Assembly (NCBI RefSeq): GCF_009604385.1
Contig: NZ_WEGJ01000026.1
Coordinates: forward strand, 1-64,000
Direction: 5' to 3'
DNA length: 64,000 nucleotides
From: Streptomyces smaragdinus
GTDB taxonomy: Bacteria; Actinomycetota; Actinomycetes; Streptomycetales; Streptomycetaceae
A model generated the notes under the pieces. That model saw only the letters and a program-made list of their open reading frames with translations, ran no database searches and had not been told where the DNA came from. Below, piece by piece: positions 52,365-59,963 of this stretch; within the stretch, counting starts at the first letter, position 1; each line of letters begins with the position of its first letter. The position numbers and the translations under genes were made by a program.

Positions 52365-54146
52365 ATGGGCGACACGACCGCGAACAGCGGACTCAGCCGG
52401 AGACAGTTCGGAGCGGGCGTTGTCGCGATGGGCGGAGGACTGATGGTGCTGGGCGGCGGAGCGACTCCCGCGGCGGCGGCGGACACCTCGGGCACGGCGC
52501 CCGTGCTGCGGCGCGGCAGCGCCGAGGACGCCCGCCTCCTCCAGCCGCATCTGGACCGCCTGGTGACGGACGCTCGCGCCTATCTCGGCCCGAGCCCCAC
52601 CCACCCCTGGTACGCGGGCGCGGTGATCCTCGCCGGACGCGGCCGTACGGTGGCGCTGGAGCAGCCCATCGGCAAGGCACTGCGCTACCAGCGGTACGAC
52701 GAGGCCACGGACACCGGCGTGGAGTTCCCGGCGGACCAGCAGATCGACATGTCGATGGACACCCTCTTCGACCTGGCGTCCGTCTCCAAGCTGTTCACGT
52801 CGCTGCTGGCCGCCCAGCTGATGGAGCGCGGCGAGCTCGACCTGCACGCGACCGTCGCCTCGTACATCCCGGAGTTCGGCGCCGCCGGCAAGCAGGACAT
52901 CACGATCCTGCAGCTGCTCACCCACACCTCCGGGTTCAACTCCTGGATCCCCCTCTTCCGCGAGCCCACCTGGGAGGCCAAGCTCCTGCGGCTGTGGAAC
53001 GAGAAGCCGCTCAACGCGCCCGGCTCGGCGTACCTCTACTCCGACCTCAACCTGATCTCCCTCCAGCTGGTCATGGAGAAGCTCACCGGCAAGAAGCTCG
53101 ACGTCCTCCTGGCGGAGAACATCACCGGCCCCCTCGGCATGAAGAACACCGGCTACAACCCGGACCCCGGGCTCAAGCCGCGTATCGCCGCCACGGAGGA
53201 CGCCCGGCTGCCGTGGTCGGGGATGGAGCGCGGGCTGGTGTGGGGCGAGGTGCACGACGAGAACGCCTTCTCCTTCGGCGGCGTCGCCGGGCACGCGGGC
53301 GTCTTCTCCACGGCGTGGGACCTGGCGATCCTGTGCCGCACGCTGCTCAACGGCGGGGCGTACGGCAGGACGCGCATCCTGTCGCAGGAGTCGGTGGACC
53401 AGATGTTCACCGACTTCAACACGGCCTTCCCCGGCAACGCGCACGGGCTGGGCTTCGAGCTCTACACGCACTGGTACATGGGCGCGATGGCCACCCCGCA
53501 CGCCGCCGGGCACACCGGCTTCACCGGTACGTGCCTGGTCATCGACCCGTCCACGGACACCTTCCTGGTGCTGCTGGGCAACTCCGTGCACCCGGTGCGC
53601 AACTGGCGCTCCGGCAGCGCCCCCCGGGTCGCGGCCGGCACCAACCTGGCGCGGGCCGTGCCGGTACATCCGGTGGACGGCGAGACGGCGTGGTTCTCCG
53701 GGACCGCCAGCAGCACGGTCGCCACCCTCACGCTGCCCGAGGTCGAGGTGCGCGGCGCGGGCGCGGCGCTGCGGTTCGCCCTGTGGTGGGACACCGAGCC
53801 CACCTGGGACCCCGTGCGGCTGGAGGCCTCGGCGGACGGCGGCGCGACATGGGCGCCGGTGCCGTTCACCACGCGGGCGCCGGGCGGGGAGCCGGTGGAG
53901 CACGCCGGGGGTACGGCGGACGGCTGGTCGGGGCGCGTCTGGCACCGGGCGGAGGCGCCGCTGGCCGCGTGGCGGGGGCAGACGGTGCGGCTGCGGTGGA
54001 AGTACAGCACCGATCTGCGGTACGTGGGGCGCGGGGTGTATGTCGACGAGGTGCGGGTGGAGGACGGCACCGTCCTGTTCACCGACGCCCGCCCGGCGGA
54101 CGCGGCGCGGATCGAGGCGGTGGGCTGGACGGCGTCGCGGGACTGA
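52365..54146 (+). CDS. Tat-secreted serine beta-lactamase-like hydrolase with C-terminal jelly-roll-type domain
   Basis: A protein of 593 residues. A Tat-type signal (LSRRQFGAGVVAMGGGLMVLGGG) leads to a class C beta-lactamase/DD-peptidase fold (about 55-420) with the SxxK motif SVSK (Ser nucleophile), YSD in LYSDLNLIS, and GHAGVFS near the third motif position. A C-terminal beta-sandwich (about 430-593, WFSGTASSTVATLTLPEVEV ... RWKYSTDLRYVGRGVYVDEV) may bind carbohydrate or protein. It probably acts on cell-wall peptides or esters outside the cell. ATG at 52365 is favoured by GGGG six bases upstream; ATG 52353 is an alternative. A promoter with GAAA...TTTC dyads precedes it. Confidence 0.87.
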   Translation: MGDTTANSGLSRRQFGAGVVAMGGGLMVLGGGATPAAAADTSGTAPVLRRGSAEDARLLQPHLDRLVTDARAYLGPSPTHPWYAGAVILAGRGRTVALEQPIGKALRYQRYDEATDTGVEFPADQQIDMSMDTLFDLASVSKLFTSLLAAQLMERGELDLHATVASYIPEFGAAGKQDITILQLLTHTSGFNSWIPLFREPTWEAKLLRLWNEKPLNAPGSAYLYSDLNLISLQLVMEKLTGKKLDVLLAENITGPLGMKNTGYNPDPGLKPRIAATEDARLPWSGMERGLVWGEVHDENAFSFGGVAGHAGVFSTAWDLAILCRTLLNGGAYGRTRILSQESVDQMFTDFNTAFPGNAHGLGFELYTHWYMGAMATPHAAGHTGFTGTCLVIDPSTDTFLVLLGNSVHPVRNWRSGSAPRVAAGTNLARAVPVHPVDGETAWFSGTASSTVATLTLPEVEVRGAGAALRFALWWDTEPTWDPVRLEASADGGATWAPVPFTTRAPGGEPVEHAGGTADGWSGRVWHRAEAPLAAWRGQTVRLRWKYSTDLRYVGRGVYVDEVRVEDGTVLFTDARPADAARIEAVGWTASRD

Positions 54147-54154
54147 CGGCACGG

Positions 54155-54184
54155 GTGCCGGGAGCCGTCGCGGGCTCCCGGCAC
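54155..54184. terminator. bidirectional terminator between convergent genes
   Basis: GTGCCGGGAGCC-GTCGCG-GGCTCCCGGCAC is a perfect 12-base inverted repeat that fills the 39-base gap between two convergent genes, so it can serve both. Confidence 0.75.
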
Positions 54185-54185
54185 G

Positions 54186-55727
54186 TCACTTGCCGAGGAC
54201 GGCCATCGCCGCGTTGTGCCCGGGGATGCCGCTGACGCCGCCGCCGCGGACCGCTCCGGCGCCGCACAGCAGGACGTTGGCGTGGCGGGTCTCGACGCCC
54301 CAGCGGCCGGTGGTGTCGTCGCCGTACGGGAACGACAGGTCGCGGTGGAAGATGTTCCCTCCGGGCAGCCGCAGGTCGCGCTCGAGGTCCAGCGGCGTCC
54401 TGGCCTCGATGCAGGGGGCGCCGTCGGCGTCGGTGGCCAGGCAGCCGGCGAGGGGTTCGTCGAGCACCGCGTCCAGCTGGGCCAGGGTGGCGGCCAGGAG
54501 CGTCTCGCGGGCGGTGTCGTTGTCCTCGGCGAACAGCCGGGCGGGGGTGTGCAGGCCGAAGAGGGTGAGCGTCTGGTAGCCGGCGCGGGCCAGGCCCGGG
54601 CCCAGGATCGTCGGGTCGGTCAGCGAGTGGCAGTAGATCTCCGAGGGCGGCGCGGCGGGCAGCCGGCCGGCGGCGGCCTCGCGGTAGGCGGTCTCCAGCG
54701 CCCCGTACCCCTCGGCGATGTGGAAGGTGCCGGCGAACGCCTCTCGGGGGTCGACGCCGCGGTCCCTCAGCTTCGGCAGCCGGGTCAGCAGCATGTTCAC
54801 CTTCAGCTGCGCGCCCTCCGCGGGCTCGGGCGCCTCGTCGCCGAGCAGCGCGGCAAGGGTCTGCGGGGAGGCGTTGACCAGGACGTTCGCCGCGGCGACG
54901 GTGCCCTCGCCGTCGCCGGTGCGGTACGTGACCTCCGCGCGCCGTCCGTCGGTGGCGACGGCGGTCACCTCGTGGCCGGTACGGATCTCGGCGCCGGCCG
55001 AACGGGCGGAGTCCGCCAGGGCGTCGGTGAGGGCGCCCATGCCGCCGACGGGGACGTCCCAGTCGCCGGTGCCGCCGCCGATCACGTGATAGAGGAAGCA
55101 CCGGTTCTGCCGCAGCGACGGGTCGTGGGCGTGGGCGAAGGTGCCGATCAGGGCGTCGGTGAGGACCACGCCGCGCACCAGGTCGTCGGTGAACGTCTCC
55201 TCGACGCACTCCCCGAGGGGCCGCTCGAACAGGGCGTCCCAGGCGGCCGGGTCGGCCACCCGCCGCTCCAGCTCGGCGCGGGTGGGCAGCGGCTCGGTGA
55301 GCGTGTGGAAGACGCGTTCGGCGACGCGCCCGGTCATGCCGTAGAACCGCTGCCAGGCCGCGTACTCGCGGTCGTCGCCGGTCAGCCGCGCGAAGGACTC
55401 CCGGGTGGTGTCCGCGCCGGCCACCAGCAGCCCGGTGTCCTGCCCGCCGCGGGAGACGGGGGTGTACGAGGAGACCCGGCGCTTGCGGATCTCGAACGTC
55501 AGCCCGAGATCGTTGACGATCTTCCCGGGGAGCAGGCTGACGAGATAGGAGTAGCGCGACAGCCGGGCGTCGACCCCGGCGAAGGCCTGGGTGGACACGG
55601 CGGCGCCGCCGGTGCGGCCGAGCCGCTCGAGCACCAGGACGCTGCGGCCGGCGCGGGCGAGGTAGGCGGCGGCGACGAGGCCGTTGTGGCCGCCGCCGAC
55701 GATCACGACGTCGTACGAGGTGGGCAT
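54186..55727 (-). CDS. phytoene-desaturase-like FAD-dependent oxidoreductase
   Basis: A protein of 513 residues of the NAD(P)/FAD-dependent CrtI-type family. The dinucleotide motif is DVVIVGGGHNGLVAAAYLARAG at the N terminus, with LERLGRTGGAA, and a C-terminal FAD motif LLCGAGAVRGGGVSGIPGHNAAMAVLG. There is no carotenoid cluster next to it, so it is probably a stand-alone retinol-saturase/CrtI-like oxidoreductase of unknown substrate. The ATG at 55727 begins MPTSYDVV; the longer frame upstream has no fold. Confidence 0.88.
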   Translation of the reverse strand: MPTSYDVVIVGGGHNGLVAAAYLARAGRSVLVLERLGRTGGAAVSTQAFAGVDARLSRYSYLVSLLPGKIVNDLGLTFEIRKRRVSSYTPVSRGGQDTGLLVAGADTTRESFARLTGDDREYAAWQRFYGMTGRVAERVFHTLTEPLPTRAELERRVADPAAWDALFERPLGECVEETFTDDLVRGVVLTDALIGTFAHAHDPSLRQNRCFLYHVIGGGTGDWDVPVGGMGALTDALADSARSAGAEIRTGHEVTAVATDGRRAEVTYRTGDGEGTVAAANVLVNASPQTLAALLGDEAPEPAEGAQLKVNMLLTRLPKLRDRGVDPREAFAGTFHIAEGYGALETAYREAAAGRLPAAPPSEIYCHSLTDPTILGPGLARAGYQTLTLFGLHTPARLFAEDNDTARETLLAATLAQLDAVLDEPLAGCLATDADGAPCIEARTPLDLERDLRLPGGNIFHRDLSFPYGDDTTGRWGVETRHANVLLCGAGAVRGGGVSGIPGHNAAMAVLGK

Positions 55728-55767
55728 GGCCCTTGGTAACACGGCCGGGCGGCGCGGGCCAGTACGC

Positions 55768-57420
55768 TCACCGGGTGAGGGCCTGGCGGCTCGTCAGCCG
55801 CTGGCGCAGTTCGCGGGCCTCCGCCTCGCGCCCCAGCTGCTCCAGGCAGTGCGCCTCGTCGCCGAGCGCCGCCAGGGTGTCCGGGTGGCGCGGGCCCAGG
55901 GTGCGTTCGCGGGCCCGGGCCACCTCGCGGTAGCCGTTGAGCGCGTCGGGCCAGCGGCCCAGCCAGCCCAGGGCCACGGCCGTCTCGCGGCGGCTGACGA
56001 TGGTGTCGTCATGGTCGGGACCCAGCGTGCGCTCCCGCTCGTCGCACACCTCCTGCGCCGTGTGCAGGGCCTCCGCCCAGCGGCCCAGGCGCCCCAGGCT
56101 GACGCCGAGTCCGTGCCGGGCGCGCAGGGTCTCCGGGTGGTGGGGGCCGCTGTGCCGGGCGCGGTCGGCGATCAGCTGCCCGTAGTGCTCGAGCGCGTCG
56201 GCGGCGCGGCCCGTACGGCCCAGGCAGATGCCGATCTCGTAGCGGGCGGCGAGGGTGCTGGGGTGTCCGGCGCCGAGGGCGGTCGCGCAGTCGGGGACGA
56301 GTTCCTCGAACGTGGCGAGGGCGTCCCCCCAGCGGCCCTGACGGCCCTGGTCCAGCCCCGCCTCGTGCCGCCGGCGCAGATCGGCGAGCAGTCCGTCGGC
56401 GGCGGGCGTGCCGCCGGCCGGGGTCCAGACCGTCGTGAGCCGGGTGTACGCGCCGGACGGGTCGCCGCCGGGGCGCCGGGCGGCGAGCGGGCCGGGGGTC
56501 ATGTCCGCGCTCCAGGCGGGCAGCCCCGCCGGGGCGGGCGGCCCCGCGGCGGGGGCGGGGGTGCGGGTCAGCCGGTCGACGATCTCGTGGGCGTCGGCGG
56601 GGCGTTCCTCCGGTTGCTTGGCGAGCAGGTCCAGGATGATCCGGTCCAGGTCCTCCGGGACGTCCGGGCGGTGCTCGCGGGGCGGGACGGGCTCGGTGTC
56701 GCGGTGGCCGATCAGTATCGACCAGGCGTCACCGGTGTCGAACGGCGGCGCGCCGGTCGCCAGTTCGTACAGCACGCAGCCGAGGGAGTACAGGTCGCTG
56801 CGGTGGTCGAGTCCGGAGCCGGCGATCTGCTCGGGCGACATGTAGTGCGGGGTGCCCATCGCCACCCCGGGGCCGGACACCCGCGCGGTGAAGCCGATGT
56901 CGTGGGCGAGCCGGGCGATGCCGAAGTCGCAGATCTTCACCGATCCGTCGGCGAGCCGCACGATGTTGGCGGGCTTCAGGTCGCGGTGCACGATGCCCTG
57001 GTCGTGGGTGTACGCGAGGGCGGCGGCGGTCTGCACGGCGATGTCGAGGACCTCGGCGACGGGCAGCGCCTGGTGGCCGTTGTCCCGCAGTACCTGGCTG
57101 AGGTTGTCCCCGTCGAGGAGCTCCATCACCAGATAGAGCAGGCCTCCGTTGCCGGGGTCCTCGCCGAAGTCGTGGACCACGGTGATGCCGCGGTGCTGCA
57201 GTCCGGCCGCGACCCGCGCCTCGCGGCGGAATCGTTCGCGGATGACTCCGGTGAAGGACTTCTCGTCGCGGTGCTGGCCGGCGCCGGCGGGCTTGAGGAC
57301 CTTCACGGCGATCCGGCGGCCCAGCGACTCGTCGAGGGAACGCCAGACCTCGCCCATGCCGCCGCGGCCGATCAGCTCGATCAGCCGGTAACGGCCCTGG
57401 ATGAGCCTGGTGTCCGTCAT
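55768..57420 (-). CDS. soluble Ser/Thr protein kinase with C-terminal TPR-like repeats
   Basis: A protein of 550 residues. The kinase domain (about 10-280) has the Gly loop GRGGMGEVW, K40 in IAVKVLK, E68, HRDLKPAN (145-152), DFG (165-167) and MSPEQ. All catalytic residues are intact. A Pro/Ala linker (285-345) leads to TPR-like repeats of about 40 residues (YEIGICLGRTGRAADALEHY, HGLGVSLGRLGRWAEALHTA). Unlike PknB types there is no membrane helix or PASTA domain, so it is cytosolic and the repeats probably hold partners. The ATG is at 57420. It is cotranscribed with the DUF2236 gene (17-base gap). Confidence 0.92.
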   Translation of the reverse strand: MTDTRLIQGRYRLIELIGRGGMGEVWRSLDESLGRRIAVKVLKPAGAGQHRDEKSFTGVIRERFRREARVAAGLQHRGITVVHDFGEDPGNGGLLYLVMELLDGDNLSQVLRDNGHQALPVAEVLDIAVQTAAALAYTHDQGIVHRDLKPANIVRLADGSVKICDFGIARLAHDIGFTARVSGPGVAMGTPHYMSPEQIAGSGLDHRSDLYSLGCVLYELATGAPPFDTGDAWSILIGHRDTEPVPPREHRPDVPEDLDRIILDLLAKQPEERPADAHEIVDRLTRTPAPAAGPPAPAGLPAWSADMTPGPLAARRPGGDPSGAYTRLTTVWTPAGGTPAADGLLADLRRRHEAGLDQGRQGRWGDALATFEELVPDCATALGAGHPSTLAARYEIGICLGRTGRAADALEHYGQLIADRARHSGPHHPETLRARHGLGVSLGRLGRWAEALHTAQEVCDERERTLGPDHDDTIVSRRETAVALGWLGRWPDALNGYREVARARERTLGPRHPDTLAALGDEAHCLEQLGREAEARELRQRLTSRQALTR

Positions 57421-57437
57421 CTGTCCCCCACGTGCGT

Positions 57438-58376
57438 CTACGCGGCCGGGCCTCCTTCGCCCGCCCTGCCTCCCGCCGGTCCCGGCCCGGGATCCAGTAT
57501 GGCGGCGTCGTCGCGCAGCCTGAAGGGTGACGGGCGGCTCCCCGGTCCGAGTCGCTCCATGGCACGCAGGATATGCCGTGGCGGCAGCTTCCAGCGCACC
57601 TCGGGCGGCACGGCGCGCAGGATCCGGCCGACGGCGGTGAGCCGGCGGGTGACGGTAGCGGGCGGCGGGGCGGGGCGGCCGTACAGCTCGTGCGCCCAGG
57701 GCGGGAGGGTGCCGTAGGCGATGCCGGAGATCCGGGTCCACAGGGCGGCGCGCAGGGGCACGAGGAGGGGCTTGACCGGCGGGCGGCGCAGGAAGTCGTA
57801 CACGTCCCGGGCCTCGGGGGTGATCGCGAGGTCGTGGCGGACCTTGTCGAAGTAGTCCGCCAGCCGGTCCGTGTCGGCGGGGACGTCGGCCGGGTCCAGG
57901 CCCACCAGCCGGGCGGCCGCGCGCTGTTCGCCGACGTACCGGTCGGCGTGGGCGTCGCTCACCGGCAGCCCGCAGCGGCGCGCCACATGCAGATACGAGT
58001 CGATCTCCGCGCAGTGCACCCACAGGAGCAGCTCCGGCTCGTCGACCCGGTACCGCTCGCCGGTGTCCGGATCGACCGCCGTCAGCCGCCGGTGGATGCC
58101 GCGCACCTTGGCGCCGGCCCGCTCGGCGGCCTCGGTGGTGCCGTACGTGAGGGTGCCGACGAAGCTCGCCGTGCGCATCAGCCGGCCCCAGGTGTCCTTG
58201 CGGAAGTCCGAGTTCTGGGTGACGCCGCGGACCGCCCGGGGGTGCAGGGCCTGCAGATACAGGGCCCGCACCCCGGCGATCCACATCACGGGGTCGCAGT
58301 GCAGCTGCCAGGTCACCGAGCGCGGGCCGAAGAGACCGGGGTCGCGGTCCACGTACACCTCCAGGACGTCGGACAC
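57438..58376 (-). CDS. DUF2236 / oxygenase MpaB-like protein
   Basis: A protein of 312 residues with the DUF2236 pattern FGPRSVTWQLHCDPVMWIAGVRALYLQALHPRAVRGVTQNSDFRKDTWGRLMRTASFVGTLTYGTTEAAER and a conserved WVHCAEIDSYLHVARRCG, whose histidines could bind iron or heme. Relatives include latex-clearing protein Lcp and the mycophenolate enzyme MpaB, which are oxygenases. The substrate here is unknown. Start GTG at 58376. It shares a transcript with the downstream kinase. Confidence 0.86.
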   Translation of the reverse strand: MSDVLEVYVDRDPGLFGPRSVTWQLHCDPVMWIAGVRALYLQALHPRAVRGVTQNSDFRKDTWGRLMRTASFVGTLTYGTTEAAERAGAKVRGIHRRLTAVDPDTGERYRVDEPELLLWVHCAEIDSYLHVARRCGLPVSDAHADRYVGEQRAAARLVGLDPADVPADTDRLADYFDKVRHDLAITPEARDVYDFLRRPPVKPLLVPLRAALWTRISGIAYGTLPPWAHELYGRPAPPPATVTRRLTAVGRILRAVPPEVRWKLPPRHILRAMERLGPGSRPSPFRLRDDAAILDPGPGPAGGRAGEGGPAA

Positions 58377-58412
58377 GGTCCATTTTGCCCGAACGCCGCG
58401 GCGGCCAACCCG

Positions 58413-59963
58413 TCAGCGCGGTGCCGTGCAGTCCTTGTCGGACGGCTTCCCCTCCGGCCAGCCGAGCCGCAGGAACCGCACCCGGCCCGCCACCGTCTCG
58501 TCCAGCTTCACCACGGCGACTGCCTTGTTGTACGCGTTGCCGTAGTTGTCGAGGCAGATCCAGCCGCCGGCGCCCTTCACCTTGCCGAGCTCGCCGTGCA
58601 GCCGCAGCCAGCCGTCGGCGACCTGGCGGAGGGTGGGGTGGGCGCTGTCGGTGCCGCGGATCGAGGTGATGGCGGTGAGGGCGGCGTCGTACATGGTGAT
58701 GGCGCGCGAGTCGATCAGGTCGGCGCGCCGCATCCTGCCCTCGGTCACGGCCAGTTTCTCGAAATCGCCGTAGTCCTCGACCGATCCGCCGGAGGCCGGG
58801 GCGTTCGCCCCGCGCCAGGCGTCGGGGTGGGCGACGGCCGCGTACTCGACCGTGATCCCGCTGCGCAGGGCGCCCCAGTCGAGTGCCTTGTCGTTGACCA
58901 GGGTGGATGCCCCGGAGCCGCTGTAGACGGTGTAGTTCTTCTGGGAGCAGCCGCGGTCGCCGAGTTCGTTGATGAACTGCCTGAGCTGGACGGGGCGGCC
59001 CGCGAAGTACAGGTTCTTCGCGGGGGAGGTGCAGATCGCCGTCACCATGCTCTGGAACTGGCGGGCCGTGTCGCCCTCCTTGTGGTAGTCGTCGGGCGCC
59101 CGGTACTGCTCCGAGGCCCGGCGCGAGCCCTGCACCAGGGGGACGAACGCCTGCTTGAGGGCCGAGACGTAGTCGTCGTCGCCGCGGATGTCCTCGACGA
59201 TCAGGCCCTCCTCCGGCTCGGCGCCCTCGTTGAGCTGGGCGATCGCCCGGGCCTCGCCGGTCGTGGTGGGGACGACCCGGACCAGGCCCGGGAAGCGGTC
59301 GGGCGCGGCGGCGCTGTTGCCGAAGTCGTCGGCCGTGATGGGGCCGCCGACCAGCGGGATGCCCAGGTCCTTCGTCAGATACGTGATCGCCTCGCGTGTT
59401 ATCCCGGTGGAGACGTCGAACCCGACGACGGCGCGCAGGCGTTCCTCGCCACGGGTCATCTCCTTGAGCTGGTCGGCGACCGCCCGGTGGTGGGCGTGGC
59501 TGCGGCCGGGGTTGGCGAGCAGCAGTTTGATCAGGGGCTGCTTGCCGTGTTCGTCGTGGTTGGCGTGGTACTGGGCGAGGTAGACGCCCTGCACCTGGGT
59601 GAGGGTCTTGTGCTGCTCGGCCTGCTGGGCGGGCGCCATCGGCAGTATCACGGCGATGGACACGAAGGTCCGCTCGTCGGGCTTGCCGGCGATCTGGCCG
59701 TCGACCCAGTCGTTCTGCTGCTTGATCTTCCCGCTTATGCCGGCGAGGTCGGCGGAGAAGGGGTACGAGCCGTCGGTGACACCCGTGCACTCCTGCTCCG
59801 GGCCGCGCCGTTCGACGCCGGCGGCGCAGGAGGGGTCGTCCTCGGGGAAGACCAGTCCGTAGCCGAACCAGCCGCCGGTGGCGAGGACGGCCAGCACCAC
59901 GACGGTGCACAGGGCCTGGACGACCGGTCCGCCGGGCAGCCGGCCGTAGAAGCGTCGGATCAC
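58413..59963 (-). CDS. membrane-anchored periplasmic-binding-fold (PBP1) protein
   Basis: A protein of 516 residues. One transmembrane helix (about 15-37, QALCTVVVLAVLATGGWFGYGLVF) anchors a large extracytoplasmic domain with type-1 periplasmic-binding character (FVSIAVILPMAPAQQAEQHKTLTQVQGVYLAQY, GVTREAITYLTKDLGIPLVGGPIT). There is no lipoprotein cysteine and no ABC permease gene nearby, so it is not a simple transporter subunit. It starts (GTG) one base after the stop of the degenerate P-loop gene, so they are made together. A ligand sensor at the membrane is the likely role. Confidence 0.78.
   Translation of the reverse strand: MIRRFYGRLPGGPVVQALCTVVVLAVLATGGWFGYGLVFPEDDPSCAAGVERRGPEQECTGVTDGSYPFSADLAGISGKIKQQNDWVDGQIAGKPDERTFVSIAVILPMAPAQQAEQHKTLTQVQGVYLAQYHANHDEHGKQPLIKLLLANPGRSHAHHRAVADQLKEMTRGEERLRAVVGFDVSTGITREAITYLTKDLGIPLVGGPITADDFGNSAAAPDRFPGLVRVVPTTTGEARAIAQLNEGAEPEEGLIVEDIRGDDDYVSALKQAFVPLVQGSRRASEQYRAPDDYHKEGDTARQFQSMVTAICTSPAKNLYFAGRPVQLRQFINELGDRGCSQKNYTVYSGSGASTLVNDKALDWGALRSGITVEYAAVAHPDAWRGANAPASGGSVEDYGDFEKLAVTEGRMRRADLIDSRAITMYDAALTAITSIRGTDSAHPTLRQVADGWLRLHGELGKVKGAGGWICLDNYGNAYNKAVAVVKLDETVAGRVRFLRLGWPEGKPSDKDCTAPR

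Noticed and set aside
54186..55727. Carotenoid biosynthesis cluster
   Set aside because: The desaturase-like gene stands alone; no crtB, crtE or crtY partner is present.
58413..59963. ABC amino-acid transporter binding subunit
   Set aside because: It has an N-terminal membrane anchor rather than a lipoprotein signal, and there are no permease or ATPase genes nearby.
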